Below, in pieces: positions 16,872 to 25,862 of a stretch of 64,000 nt of DNA. A program made the translations under genes and the position numbers. Source of the stretch: Pseudomonadota bacterium (lineage in GTDB: Bacteria; Pseudomonadota; Alphaproteobacteria; Rhizobiales; Xanthobacteraceae); the NCBI GenBank assembly GCA_023386885.1, contig JAEWIX010000084.1, positions 1 to 64,000 of the forward strand, in the 5' to 3' direction. The notes beneath the pieces were generated by a model. It saw nothing but the letters and a program-made list of their open reading frames with translations, did no database searches and was not told where the DNA came from. How positions within the stretch are numbered: position 1 is the stretch's first letter; each line of letters starts with the position of its first letter.

Positions 16872-17630
16872 ATGAAGCAGAAAGACGTACTCAGGCAACT
16901 GACCACTCCGATCGGTGCCCCGGCCTTTCCACGCGGGCCGTTCCGGTTCACCAATCGCGAATATCTCAACATTCTCTATCGGACCGACATCGAGGCATTA
17001 CGCGCCGTCGTTCCGGAACCGCTCGAAATCGACGAACCGCTGGTGCGCTGGGAAATCATGCGGATGCCCGACGTCTCGGGCCTCGGCGATTACACCGAAT
17101 GCGGGCAAGCCGTTCAGGTGCGGTTCGGTGAGGAAAAGGGCGAATACCTGCACGCGATGTATCTCGACAACCTGCCGGCGCTGGCATCCGGCCGCGAGAT
17201 CAGCGCCTACCCGAAAGTAATCGGCAAGCCACGGCTCTACGTCGATTCCGATACGCTGGTCGGCACGCTGGACTACGGCACCTTGCGCGTCGCCACCGCC
17301 ACCATGGGTTACAAGCACCGCGCCATGGATCTCGAGGTCGCCCGCAAGGAGATCTGCGTTCCCACCTTCATGCTGAAGATCCTCTGGACCTATGACAGCC
17401 CGAAACCGGCAGGTGAGCCGCGCATCTGCGAGTTGCTGCGCACCGAGATCACCGACATCACCGTCAAGGGCGCATGGACCGGACCGGCGCGACTGGAACT
17501 GTTCGCGCACGCGCTGGCGCCGATGGCGGACTTCCCGGTCCGCGAAGTGATCGGGGCCAGTCACATCCTGACCGATCTGACGCTCGCGCGCGCCAAGCGT
17601 TGCTACAACTATCTCGACAACGCCGCATAG
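16872..17630 (+). CDS. adc: Acetoacetate decarboxylase
   Basis: 252-residue enzyme converting acetoacetate to acetone and CO2 through a Schiff base. It matches the clostridial enzyme closely (AFPRGP, VPEPLEIDEPLVR, YVDSDTLVGTLDYGTLRVATATMGYKH, RICELL). The Schiff-base lysine is Lys115 in GREISAYPK, and Glu and Arg of the active site segment are kept, but the residue after it is Val116 where the clostridial enzyme has Lys116. ATG at 16872 follows GGAGG by eight bases; the reading frame is open 16 codons further upstream without a ribosome site. It is first in a probable operon with a 3-hydroxyacyl-CoA dehydrogenase and a CoA-transferase, divergent from an AraC regulator. It could act on acetoacetate or a related beta-keto acid. 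Confidence 0.92.
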   Translation: MKQKDVLRQLTTPIGAPAFPRGPFRFTNREYLNILYRTDIEALRAVVPEPLEIDEPLVRWEIMRMPDVSGLGDYTECGQAVQVRFGEEKGEYLHAMYLDNLPALASGREISAYPKVIGKPRLYVDSDTLVGTLDYGTLRVATATMGYKHRAMDLEVARKEICVPTFMLKILWTYDSPKPAGEPRICELLRTEITDITVKGAWTGPARLELFAHALAPMADFPVREVIGASHILTDLTLARAKRCYNYLDNAA

Positions 17631-17740
17631 CGACCAAACGGCCGAAGCCCCGCCGCGTTCAGCGGCGACGCGTCAGCGAATTTCCGAAGCGAGCTTCCAA
17701 TATCAGCGCGTCAGCACGCGCACACGGACGGGAGAAGGCC

Positions 17741-18715
17741 ATGTCGTCAGAAGCAAACCATTCGGCGATGCTCGACCGCTATCGCAACACCTGCGTGATC
17801 GGTGCGGGTGTGATCGGCGCCTCATGGACGGCGCTGTTTTTGGCGCACGGCCTGAACGTTGTGGTCAACGATCCACAACCGAACATTGAAGACGTTGTCC
17901 GAACCATGCTGACGAAAGCCGCGCCGACATTGAAGGCGCTCGGCCTTCCCCACGAAGGATTGGAGAAGAACCTGCGCTTCGAGGCTGATCTTGAACGCGC
18001 CGTCGCCGGCGTCGACTTGATTCAGGAGAACGGCCCGGAAAATCCGGAATGGAAACAAAAACTGTGGGCGCGGGTCGAACCGGCACTGCCGAAGCACGCG
18101 CTGCTGTTGTCGTCGAGTTCGGCGCGCCCAGCGACCGAGCAAGGCAAGCTGATGAAAGACGCGAGCCGCCTGCTGGTCGGCCATCCGTTTAATCCACCGC
18201 ACCTCATTCCGCTCGTCGAAGTGGTTCCCGGCGAGCAGACCTCGCCGGAAGCCACTGCCGACGCGGTCGCATTCTACGAAGCGCTCGGCAAGGTACCGCG
18301 CGTACTGAAGAAGGAAATCCAGGGTTTCGTCGCCAACCGGCTGCAACGCGCCATCATGCGCGAGGCCTGTTATCTGGTGCAGGAAGGCGTGGTGACCGTC
18401 GATGAACTCGACGACATCGTCACCAGTTCGATCGGCCTTCGCTGGGCCGTGAACGGGCCGTTCAGTTCGTTCCACATGGGCGGCGGCCCGAAGGGACTGG
18501 AGTCGTTCTTCCAGCACCTCGGCAAGAACATGGCAGTGTCGTTCAAGATCATTCCGCAAGTCGAACTCGACGAGAAGCTTCAGCGGGTCATCATCGATCA
18601 GGCCGCCGCATCGTTCGGCAGAACGCCGATCCCGCAGATGGAGCGCAAGCGCGACGATTCCCAACTGGCGATTCTGCATGCGCTGGCGGGGGTCGATACA
18701 TCAAAGCTCGATTGA
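17741..18715 (+). CDS. 3-hydroxyacyl-CoA / L-carnitine-type dehydrogenase
   Basis: 324-residue NAD-dependent dehydrogenase. The Rossmann motif GAGVIG is at 21-26 with an Asp (NDP) at the end of strand 2, which favours NAD. Catalytic His148 is in HPFNPPHLIPLVEVV. A full C-terminal 3HCDH domain follows (GFVANRLQRAIMREACYLV). The single-unit length and the SSSSARPATE loop resemble L-carnitine and L-gulonate dehydrogenases as well as 3-hydroxybutyryl-CoA dehydrogenases, so the substrate may be a free or CoA-linked 3-hydroxy acid. ATG at 17741 follows GGAGAAGG. It lies 110 bases after the decarboxylase, whose keto-acid substrate could be its product. Confidence 0.85.
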   Translation: MSSEANHSAMLDRYRNTCVIGAGVIGASWTALFLAHGLNVVVNDPQPNIEDVVRTMLTKAAPTLKALGLPHEGLEKNLRFEADLERAVAGVDLIQENGPENPEWKQKLWARVEPALPKHALLLSSSSARPATEQGKLMKDASRLLVGHPFNPPHLIPLVEVVPGEQTSPEATADAVAFYEALGKVPRVLKKEIQGFVANRLQRAIMREACYLVQEGVVTVDELDDIVTSSIGLRWAVNGPFSSFHMGGGPKGLESFFQHLGKNMAVSFKIIPQVELDEKLQRVIIDQAAASFGRTPIPQMERKRDDSQLAILHALAGVDTSKLD

Positions 18716-18755
18716 TCGCTTGCTTCAGGCACATTGCAGTTCAGGGAGGGATACC

Positions 18756-19958
18756 ATGACCGGAATTCTTGAGGGCTTGAAAGTGATCGATTGCGGCAGT
18801 TTCATCGCCGCCGCCATCGCCGGCACGGTGATGGCGGACTTCGGCGCCGACGTCATCAAGGTCGAACCGCCCGGCAGCGGCGACGCCTATCGCCACGTCA
18901 CCCGCAATCCGGGGATGCCGAAGTCGGAACACAATTACGGCTGGCTGCTCGACAACCGCAGCAAACGCGGCCTCGCGCTCAACCTCGCCTCACCCGCCGG
19001 ACAGGATGTGCTGCATAACCTCGTCAAAAACGCGGATGTCTTCATCACCAATCAGCCGCTCGCCGTGCGCAAGAAACTGCGAACCGACTACGAGACGCTG
19101 GCCGCGCTGAACGACCGGCTGATCTACGCGTCCTTCACCGGTTACGGCGAGACCGGCGACGAATCCGGCAAGCCGGGTTTCGACCTCACCGCCTACTGGG
19201 CACGCTCCGGCCTGATGGATCAGGTGGTACCGCACGCCGGCGCGACACCGGCCCGCGCGCTGAGCGGCATGGGCGATCACCCCTCCGGCGTGTCGCTGTT
19301 CTCCGCGATCATGCTGGCGCTCTATCAGCGCGAACGCACCGGGCGCGGCGCCCATGTCGGCTCGTCGCTGATCGCCAACGGCGTCTGGGCCAACGGCGTC
19401 TGGGCGCAGGCAGCGCTGTGCGGCGCGGCGTTCCAGCCACGACCGCCGCGCGAACAGAGTTTCAACGCGCTGTCCTGCTACTATCGCTGCCACGACGGCG
19501 GCTGGCTGCTGCTCGCGCTCGTCAATGAAGACAAGCATTGGCCGGTGCTGGCGAAATGCCTCGGCCGCGAGGAGTTGCCGTCCGACCCGCGCTTTGCCGA
19601 CCGCGCCGCACGCTCGAAGAATTCGACGGCATTGATCGCGGAACTCGATGCGGCCTTCGCCACGCGCGACAGCGGCGACTGGCGTGCGCTGTTCATGGCC
19701 AACGGGCTGGTGTTCGAAGCGGTGGCGACGATGGATCAGGTCGCCAACGACCCGCAGATGCGCGAAACCGAGGTGCTGCTGCCGTTCGAAAGCGACACCA
19801 TGATGACGGTGAACAGTCCGTTCTTCGTCACCGGTGCCAACAAAGTGGCGCCACGCAAGCCGCCCGAACTCGGCGAGCACAACGAGCAGATCTTGCGCGA
19901 GGCCGGTTATGACGACGCCGCGATCGCGCAACTGCGCGACAGCAAAGCGATCGGATAA
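18756..19958 (+). CDS. Class III (CaiB/BaiF) CoA-transferase
   Basis: 400-residue CoA-transferase of the formyl-CoA:oxalate / crotonobetainyl-CoA:carnitine family, moving CoA between carboxylic acids. N-terminal GLKVIDCGSFIAA and the FGADVIKVEPPGSGDAYR segment are family hallmarks; Asp143 in GFDLTAYWARSG is a candidate for the catalytic aspartate. ATG at 18756 follows AGGGAGGG by six bases, and the gap to the dehydrogenase is 40 bases. It converges on the acyl-CoA ligase at 20004 with 45 bases between stop codons and no obvious terminator. The acid partner is not identifiable; a carnitine-like or short branched acid is possible from the neighbours. Confidence 0.88.
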   Translation: MTGILEGLKVIDCGSFIAAAIAGTVMADFGADVIKVEPPGSGDAYRHVTRNPGMPKSEHNYGWLLDNRSKRGLALNLASPAGQDVLHNLVKNADVFITNQPLAVRKKLRTDYETLAALNDRLIYASFTGYGETGDESGKPGFDLTAYWARSGLMDQVVPHAGATPARALSGMGDHPSGVSLFSAIMLALYQRERTGRGAHVGSSLIANGVWANGVWAQAALCGAAFQPRPPREQSFNALSCYYRCHDGGWLLLALVNEDKHWPVLAKCLGREELPSDPRFADRAARSKNSTALIAELDAAFATRDSGDWRALFMANGLVFEAVATMDQVANDPQMRETEVLLPFESDTMMTVNSPFFVTGANKVAPRKPPELGEHNEQILREAGYDDAAIAQLRDSKAIG

Positions 19959-20003
19959 CGTGATCTACACGGCGCGGCTTTGCACCGGCGCGGCGAAAGC
20001 GGG

Positions 20004-21626
20004 TTAGCCGACCTTTTGCCGTTTGATCTCGACGCCGGCCTTGACGCGATCCCAGGTATCTTCGGTGATGCCCTGCTGTCGCAGAATGTACTTCTCGACT
20101 TTCTGCGTCGGCGTGCGCGGCAGGTCCGCGAGCAGGCGAACGTAGCGCGGCAGCATGAAGTGCGCCAAACGCGGTTGCAGGAATTCGAGCAGCTCCAGCG
20201 GCTCGATCACCTCGCCCGGCACCGTGGCGACCACGGCCAGCACGTCGTCCTCGGCCAGTTCGTTCGGCACGGCGACGACAGCGCATTCCCGCACCTTCGG
20301 GTGCGCGAGGATTTCGGCCTCGACCTCGAACGATGAAATGTTCTCGCCGCGCCGGCGGATCGCATCTTTCATGCGATCGACGAAGAAGTAATTGCCGTCG
20401 ACATCGCGGCGGAATGCGTCGCCAGTGTGAAACCAGCCGTTGCGCCAGGCCTTCACGGTCGCCTCGGCATCCTTGTAGTAGCCGGAATTCAGCGCCCACG
20501 GCGCCTCGCTGCGAATGATCAACTGGCCGATAGTGCCCACCGGCACTTCGCAATCATTGTCATCGACGACCCGCAGTTCGTTGCCCGGCCGCTGCTGCCC
20601 GCAGGTGCCTATGGCTTGCGGATCAGGCTCCGACACGATCGGCACGTTGATCTCGGTCATGTTGAATAGGGTCCAGACCTTGACGTCGAACCGATCCGCG
20701 AAGGTGCGCCAGTCGTCCGGCAGCGGGATCATCGTCACTTTCCGCAACGTGTGATCGCGATCGTCGGCGGCGGGCGGGCGCTTCGACAGGAAATTCGACA
20801 TCACGCCGAGCAGGATAGTGTAGGTCGCGTTCATCGCGCGCACCGCAGGCCAGAACGCTTCGGTGGTGAAATCGCCGCCGATGCCGATGGTGCCGCCGCG
20901 ATTGAGCATGCCGATCACCGGCAGCGTGCCGCCGACATGGAAGAACGGCAGGAAGGTGAGATAGCAGTCCTCCTCCCCCAGCATCGGAAACGCTTCGAGG
21001 CCACTCATGTGCCACATGTGCGCATACGACGACAGCACACCCTTCGAGCGCCCCGTGGTGCCGGAGGTGTAGATGATCGACTGCACGTCCCACGGCTCGA
21101 TTGCGCGTGCCAGTGGCGGCAATATCGCGGGGTCGGCGTCAAGCCCGGCCAACGATACGCGACGCAAACCGTCGACGGTGGGCGCATCGCCGCCGGAAAT
21201 GACCAGCGTGGTCAACGCGGCGCGGTCGATCGGAACGAGGCGCTCGACCAGATCGGCAGCGACGATCATGACGCGCGCATCGCCATTGGCGATGACGTGC
21301 GCCAGCAGATTGCCGCGATAGGCGGTGTTGATCGGAACATAGACCGCGCCGAGCCAGTTGATGGCGAACCAGACGCGCACGATATCGACGGTGTTGGGCA
21401 TCCAGACGTTGACGTGATCGCCCTGCTTGACACCAAGCGCGGCAAGACCGGCGGCCATCCGCATCACCTCGTCGCGAAACGCGCGATAGCCGATGGCGCG
21501 ACCGTCCGGCAGACGGATGTAGGGGCGGTCCGGATGCAACTCCGCGCGCTTCTCCAGCACGTAGCGCATCACGCAATCCTCGCGTGCAGGAACGCGCGGA
21601 TCAGGGCTCTGCGTTGCATCCGTCAT
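20004..21626 (-). CDS. AMP-forming acyl-CoA ligase (CaiC-like)
   Basis: 540-residue ANL enzyme with P-loop YTSGTTGRSKGVL, A5 region FNMTEINVP and C-terminal RRRGENISSFEVE and PTQKVEKYIL segments. The order and loop lengths resemble crotonobetaine/carnitine-CoA ligase and other short- or branched-acid ligases. The A10 lysine appears as VEKYIL, so it should be functional. An in-frame start 19 codons upstream exists, but ATG at 21626 follows GGGAGG. The palindrome GTCAATGCATTTAC lies 34 bases upstream, overlapping the likely promoter, and the same palindrome precedes the adjacent MarR gene, so it is probably a target of that repressor. Confidence 0.88.
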   Translation of the reverse strand: MTDATQSPDPRVPAREDCVMRYVLEKRAELHPDRPYIRLPDGRAIGYRAFRDEVMRMAAGLAALGVKQGDHVNVWMPNTVDIVRVWFAINWLGAVYVPINTAYRGNLLAHVIANGDARVMIVAADLVERLVPIDRAALTTLVISGGDAPTVDGLRRVSLAGLDADPAILPPLARAIEPWDVQSIIYTSGTTGRSKGVLSSYAHMWHMSGLEAFPMLGEEDCYLTFLPFFHVGGTLPVIGMLNRGGTIGIGGDFTTEAFWPAVRAMNATYTILLGVMSNFLSKRPPAADDRDHTLRKVTMIPLPDDWRTFADRFDVKVWTLFNMTEINVPIVSEPDPQAIGTCGQQRPGNELRVVDDNDCEVPVGTIGQLIIRSEAPWALNSGYYKDAEATVKAWRNGWFHTGDAFRRDVDGNYFFVDRMKDAIRRRGENISSFEVEAEILAHPKVRECAVVAVPNELAEDDVLAVVATVPGEVIEPLELLEFLQPRLAHFMLPRYVRLLADLPRTPTQKVEKYILRQQGITEDTWDRVKAGVEIKRQKVG

Positions 21627-21659
21627 GACGTGCCTCCCAGGCTGGCTTTTCCGAATTAT

Positions 21660-21673
21660 GTCAATGCATTTAC
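21660..21673. promoter_or_regulatory. MarR-type operator, site 1
   Basis: GTCAATGCATTTAC, near-perfect dyad (one mismatched pair), 34 bases before the acyl-CoA ligase start at 21626. It is nearly identical to sites at 22230-22243 and 29184-29197 (12 of 14 positions constant in all three). Confidence 0.72.
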
Positions 21674-21693
21674 CGATTTGCAAGACGACGCGA

Positions 21694-22212
21694 TCACTTC
21701 GTGCGCGCCGCCTTCAGCCCACGGCTGATGCTGGCAAGCACGTCGATGCAGGCGGAGATCTGCGCCATCGACACGTTCGCCGTTCCCTGCCGGAAAAAAT
21801 CGATGGTGCGCAGATGCAGCTCGCGCCAGGCGGCGATGCCGTCCGGCGTCAGGCGGACGATCCGGCTGCGGCGATCTGTCTTATCCTCGATGCGCTCGGC
21901 AAGTCCGGCGCGCTCGAGCCGCTTCAACACTGCGTCCATGTTCTGGCGACTGACCGCCAGATAGCCGTAGAGCGCGGAGAACGACATGCCGTTTTCCGGA
22001 TCGCGATACAGCGCGCCCAAGGTCGCGCCTTGCACCGCCGAAATGCCGAGTTCACGCAGCGCCGCCGTCTGGTAGACGTTCTCGGTTTGAAACAGGCGGA
22101 AGAACAACTTGTTGCTCAATTCCTCGCGCGGCGACAGCGCAACGTCCTTTGCGACGTCTTTCGCCGCCTGACGACCCGTCGCGGTGCGCCCGCGTTTTGC
22201 TTGTTGCTTCAT
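21694..22212 (-). CDS. MarR family transcriptional regulator
   Basis: 172-residue winged-helix regulator. The MarR domain spans about 35-160: helix NVYQTAALRELGISAVQGATLGAL, recognition helix SFSALYGYLAVSRQNMDAVLKRLERAGL, then wing ERIEDKTDRRSRIVRLTPDG with the conserved D-R-R-S. The basic N-terminal 30 residues are an extension. ATG at 22212 is preceded by GGGAGG at short spacing. It is divergent from the acyl-CoA carboxylase gene, and a palindrome sits 18 bases upstream of its start. Copies of that palindrome precede the acyl-CoA ligase at 20004 and the binding protein at 27908. It is most simply an autoregulated repressor responding to an acyl-CoA or acid, as for other MarR regulators of CoA-dependent catabolism. 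Confidence 0.93.
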   Translation of the reverse strand: MKQQAKRGRTATGRQAAKDVAKDVALSPREELSNKLFFRLFQTENVYQTAALRELGISAVQGATLGALYRDPENGMSFSALYGYLAVSRQNMDAVLKRLERAGLAERIEDKTDRRSRIVRLTPDGIAAWRELHLRTIDFFRQGTANVSMAQISACIDVLASISRGLKAARTK

Positions 22213-22229
22213 CGGCCTCCCTCAATTCG

Positions 22230-22243
22230 GTAAATGTATTGAC
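22230..22243. promoter_or_regulatory. MarR-type operator, site 2
   Basis: GTAAATGTATTGAC, which reads GTCAATACATTTAC on the other strand. It is in the divergent gap between the MarR gene (start 22212) and the acyl-CoA carboxylase (start 22384), so it may control both. TTGACA at its edge could be a -35 element. Confidence 0.72.
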
Positions 22244-22383
22244 ACGAATTTCCGGCGTCCATAGTTTTGTGCGATCAAATTCCCGCGGAATGCCGGACGA
22301 CGCCCGATGTCATGGGCTCCACGCGGCGCGCGACCGTCGATGCAGGCCTCTGTTGTGCCTGCAGACTATCAAAAAGGCCAGTC

Positions 22384-25300
22384 ATGCCGTTCCAGAAGAT
22401 TCTGATCGCCAATCGCGGGGAAATCGCGCTGCGGATCGCCCGCGCCGCCGCCGAACTCGGCATTGCCACGGTCGCGGTGGCGCCGGCGGACGACCGCACC
22501 TCCGCGCACGCCGCGACCGCCGCGGAATTTTACGAACTCCCCGGCCAGGGCGCGGCGGCCTATCTGTCGATCGATGCCATCCTAGAAGTCGCGGAGCGCG
22601 CCGGCTGCGACGCCGTCCATCCCGGCTACGGCTTCCTCTCTGAGAGCGCCGCTTTCGCGCGCGCGGCGGCGGCGAAAGGCATCACCTTCATCGGCCCGGC
22701 GCCCGAGGCCCTCGACCTGTTCGGCGACAAGGCCAAGGCGCGTGCGCTGGCGCGGACCTGCGGCGTCCCCGTACCGGACGGCAACGACGCCACGGCAACG
22801 CGCGAGCAGGCGGCCGCCTTTCTCGATCAGCTTGGCTCCGGCGGCGCCATCATGATCAAGGCGGTGGCCGGCGGCGGCGGCCGCGGCATGCGCATCGTCC
22901 GTGCGCCGGCTGAACTGGATGCCGCGTGGCAACGCTGCCAATCCGAGGCCAAGGCCGCGTTCGGCAACGACGCCCTTTATGTCGAACGCTATCTGCCGAG
23001 CGTGCGCCATATCGAGGTGCAAGTTGTCGGCGACGGCACAAGCGTCATCCACCTCGGCGAGCGCGAATGCACCATTCAACGCCGCCACCAGAAGCTGATC
23101 GAGATCGCGCCGAGCCCCGGATTGTCCGCAGCAACCCGCAAGGCGATTTGCGACGCAGCCATTATCATGGCGGCGAAGGTCGGCTATCGCAGCCTCGGCA
23201 CGTTCGAATTCCTGGTGCCGACCGACGGCGACGGCTTTGTCTTCATCGAGGCCAATCCGCGCTTGCAAGTCGAGCATACTGTGACGGAGGAAGTCTTCGG
23301 CGTCGATCTGGTGAAGACGCAGATTCGCATCGCCGGTGGGGCCACGCTGGCTTCGCTGGGCCTCGATGCGGCCCGCATCGCACCGCGTGGCGCCGCGATG
23401 CAGTTGCGCGTCAACATGGAAACGCTGTCGCCGGACGGCAACGCCAAGCCGAGCGGCGGCACGCTGCGCGCGTTCGATCCTCCCTCTGGCCCCGGCGTGC
23501 GCGTCGATACCTTCGGCTACGCGGGCTATCGCACCAGCCCGCGTTATGACTCGCTGCTCGCCAAGATCATCGTCTCGTCACCGGAAAATTTCAGCGATAC
23601 GCTCCAGCGCGGACGCCGCGCGCTACGCGATTTTCGCATCGACGGCGTCGCTACCAACATTCCGGTGCTGCGCGCCATTCTCGACCAGCCGGATTTTGTC
23701 GCGGACCGGATCTCGACGAATTTCATCGAAACGCATCTCGATGCGATTCTTGCCACCGCAGCGCAATTCGATTCCAGCAATGGCACAGGCCGGACCAACG
23801 AACGCGCCCGCGCATCCAGCGATCCACTTGGCGTATTCGATAGCGCCGCCGCCATCACCCTGCCCGAACGCAACGCGTCATCAAACGCCGCATCGGCGCC
23901 GCTGCCGGAAGGCGCCATCCTCGTCGCCGCGCCGCTTCAGGGCACCATCGTCTCTTGCGATGTCGCGAGCGGCGACACCGTGCGTGCCGGCCAGCAGGTG
24001 CTGGTGGTCGAATCCATGAAGATGGAGCACCTCGTCACCGCGCCGGTGTCCGGCACGATCGACGGCCTGACGGTCGCGCCCGGCGATACCATCTTCGAAG
24101 GCGAGCCGCTGCTGCACATCATGCCGTCCGACGACGCCGAGGCAGGTGCAACAATAGAAGCCGCCATCGATCTCGACCATATTCGCGGCGATCTCGCAGA
24201 GGCGCTTGCGCGCCGCGCCGCGCTCTACGACGAAAACCGGCCCGATGCCGTCGCCCGCCGCCGCAAGACCAATCAACGCACCACGCGGGAAAACATCGCC
24301 GACCTGTGCGATCCTGACAGCTTCATCGAATATGGCGGATTGGCGCTCGCGTCGCAGCGCCATCGCCGTAGTGTCGATGAATTGCTCCGCATGAGCCCGG
24401 CGGACGGCATGGTGACCGGCATCGGCGCCGTCAACGGCGCGCAGTTCGATGACGAGCAGGCGCGCTGCGCGGTGATGGCTTATGACTACACGGTGTTCGC
24501 CGGCACGCAGGGCGTCACCAACCACAAGAAGAAAGACCGCCTGCTGACGCTGGCCGACAAATGGGCGCTGCCCGTGGTGGTATTCGCGGAAGGCGGCGGC
24601 GGGCGGCCCGGCGACGAATGGCCGACGCCGGCGGGGCTCGACACCACGACATTCCACCGCTTTGGCGATCTGAACGGCAAGGTGCCGACCATCGGGGTGG
24701 TCTCCGGCCGCTGCTTCGCCGGCAACGCCGCGCTGCTCGGCAGTTGCGACGTCATCATCGCGGACAAGACCTCGAACATCGGCATGGGCGGCCCGGCGAT
24801 GATCGAAGGCGGCGGCCTCGGCGTGTTTCGTCCCGAGGACATCGGCCCGGTGTCGGTGCAGGCAACCAACGGCGTGATCGACATTCTGGTCAACGATGAA
24901 GCCGAAGGCGTCGCCGCTGCGAAGCAGTATCTCTCCTATTTCCAGGGCCGCATCGACCAGTGGAGTTGCGCCGATCAACGCCTGCTACGACAGTCCGTGC
25001 CGGAAAATCGGCTGCGGGCTTATGACATCCGCAGCGTGATCGATACGTTGGCCGACGCCGGCTCGGTGCTCGAACTGCGCTCGCGCTTCGGCGTCGGCAT
25101 GATCACAGCGTTCATTCGCATCGAGGGCCGGCCGCTTGGGCTAATCGCCAACAACTCGCACCACCTCGGCGGCGCGATCGACGCCGACGGTGCCGACAAG
25201 GCGACGCGCTTCATCCAGCTCTGCGACGCTTTCGATATTCCGGTGGTGTCGCTTTGCGACACGCCCGGCATGATGGTCGGCCCGGAGGTGGAGAAGACCG

Positions 25301-25734
25301 CGCAGGTGCGCCACGTCTCGCGCATGTTCGCGACCGGCGCGCGCTCCAGCATTCCGTTCTTCACCGTCGTGCTGCGCAAGGCTTACGGCCTCGGCGCATT
25401 GGCGATGACGGCGGGCAGCAGCCAGGCGTCGTTCTTCATCGTGGCGTGGCCGAGCGCGGAATTCGGCGCCATGGGCCTCGAAGGCGCGATCAAGCTCGCC
25501 TACCGCAAGGAGATGGCGGCCATCGAAGACCCGGCGGCGCGTAAGGCGTGGTTCGACGATATGGTCACCAAGTCCTATGAAGAGAACAAGGCGCTGAGCA
25601 GCGCGACATTTCTGGAAGTCGACGACGTCATCGACCCGTGCGAAACTCGTCGCTGGATCATACGCGGCCTCAAGTCGGTCCCCCGCCCAAAGCGGACATC
25701 CGACCGCAAGGTGACGCGGGTCGATTTGTGGTGA
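22384..25734 (+). CDS. Single-chain acyl-CoA carboxylase (biotin carboxylase-BCCP-carboxyltransferase)
   Basis: 1116-residue fusion that should carry out both half reactions of acyl-CoA carboxylation. Residues 1-450 are biotin carboxylase (ILIANRGEIALRIARAA start, ATP-grasp loop KAVAGGGGRGMR, VERYL, FIEANPRLQVEHTVTEE). Residues about 505-580 are the biotin carrier with biotinyl-lysine Lys546 in VVESMKMEH. Residues about 600-1116 are a complete carboxyltransferase of the propionyl/acyl-CoA type with both crotonase-like halves. This order is that of the single-chain long-chain acyl-CoA carboxylases described from mycobacteria. The chosen ATG at 22384 has only a weak AAGG site; the frame is open 39 codons further upstream without family similarity. 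It is divergent from a MarR gene and followed by an acyl-CoA ligase, which likely feeds it. The acyl substrate is not readable. Confidence 0.92.
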   Translation: MPFQKILIANRGEIALRIARAAAELGIATVAVAPADDRTSAHAATAAEFYELPGQGAAAYLSIDAILEVAERAGCDAVHPGYGFLSESAAFARAAAAKGITFIGPAPEALDLFGDKAKARALARTCGVPVPDGNDATATREQAAAFLDQLGSGGAIMIKAVAGGGGRGMRIVRAPAELDAAWQRCQSEAKAAFGNDALYVERYLPSVRHIEVQVVGDGTSVIHLGERECTIQRRHQKLIEIAPSPGLSAATRKAICDAAIIMAAKVGYRSLGTFEFLVPTDGDGFVFIEANPRLQVEHTVTEEVFGVDLVKTQIRIAGGATLASLGLDAARIAPRGAAMQLRVNMETLSPDGNAKPSGGTLRAFDPPSGPGVRVDTFGYAGYRTSPRYDSLLAKIIVSSPENFSDTLQRGRRALRDFRIDGVATNIPVLRAILDQPDFVADRISTNFIETHLDAILATAAQFDSSNGTGRTNERARASSDPLGVFDSAAAITLPERNASSNAASAPLPEGAILVAAPLQGTIVSCDVASGDTVRAGQQVLVVESMKMEHLVTAPVSGTIDGLTVAPGDTIFEGEPLLHIMPSDDAEAGATIEAAIDLDHIRGDLAEALARRAALYDENRPDAVARRRKTNQRTTRENIADLCDPDSFIEYGGLALASQRHRRSVDELLRMSPADGMVTGIGAVNGAQFDDEQARCAVMAYDYTVFAGTQGVTNHKKKDRLLTLADKWALPVVVFAEGGGGRPGDEWPTPAGLDTTTFHRFGDLNGKVPTIGVVSGRCFAGNAALLGSCDVIIADKTSNIGMGGPAMIEGGGLGVFRPEDIGPVSVQATNGVIDILVNDEAEGVAAAKQYLSYFQGRIDQWSCADQRLLRQSVPENRLRAYDIRSVIDTLADAGSVLELRSRFGVGMITAFIRIEGRPLGLIANNSHHLGGAIDADGADKATRFIQLCDAFDIPVVSLCDTPGMMVGPEVEKTAQVRHVSRMFATGARSSIPFFTVVLRKAYGLGALAMTAGSSQASFFIVAWPSAEFGAMGLEGAIKLAYRKEMAAIEDPAARKAWFDDMVTKSYEENKALSSATFLEVDDVIDPCETRRWIIRGLKSVPRPKRTSDRKVTRVDLW

Positions 25735-25805
25735 TGCGATAAGAACAAAGCGTTTTCAAGCGAAGTGGATGCCGGTTCGCGTCAAGAAAACGCGTCAATC
25801 TAGAA

Positions 25806-25846
25806 TCGAGAGTCTCGTTCCGATCCCATCGGAACGAGACTCTCGA
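25806..25846. other. Long perfect stem-loop before the acyl-CoA ligase at 25863
   Basis: Perfect inverted repeat with 19-base arms (25806-25824 and 25828-25846) and a CCC loop in the 128-base gap after the carboxylase. No T-run follows, so it is not a standard terminator. It ends just before the AGGAG site of the next gene and may act as an RNA stabiliser, attenuator or protein-binding site. Confidence 0.65.
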
Positions 25847-25862
25847 AGAACAGGAGAACGCC

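Noticed and set aside
22384..25734. Carbamoyl-phosphate synthase large subunit
   Set aside because: The N-terminal ATP-grasp can suggest it, but the biotinyl-lysine motif and carboxyltransferase domain show an acyl-CoA carboxylase.
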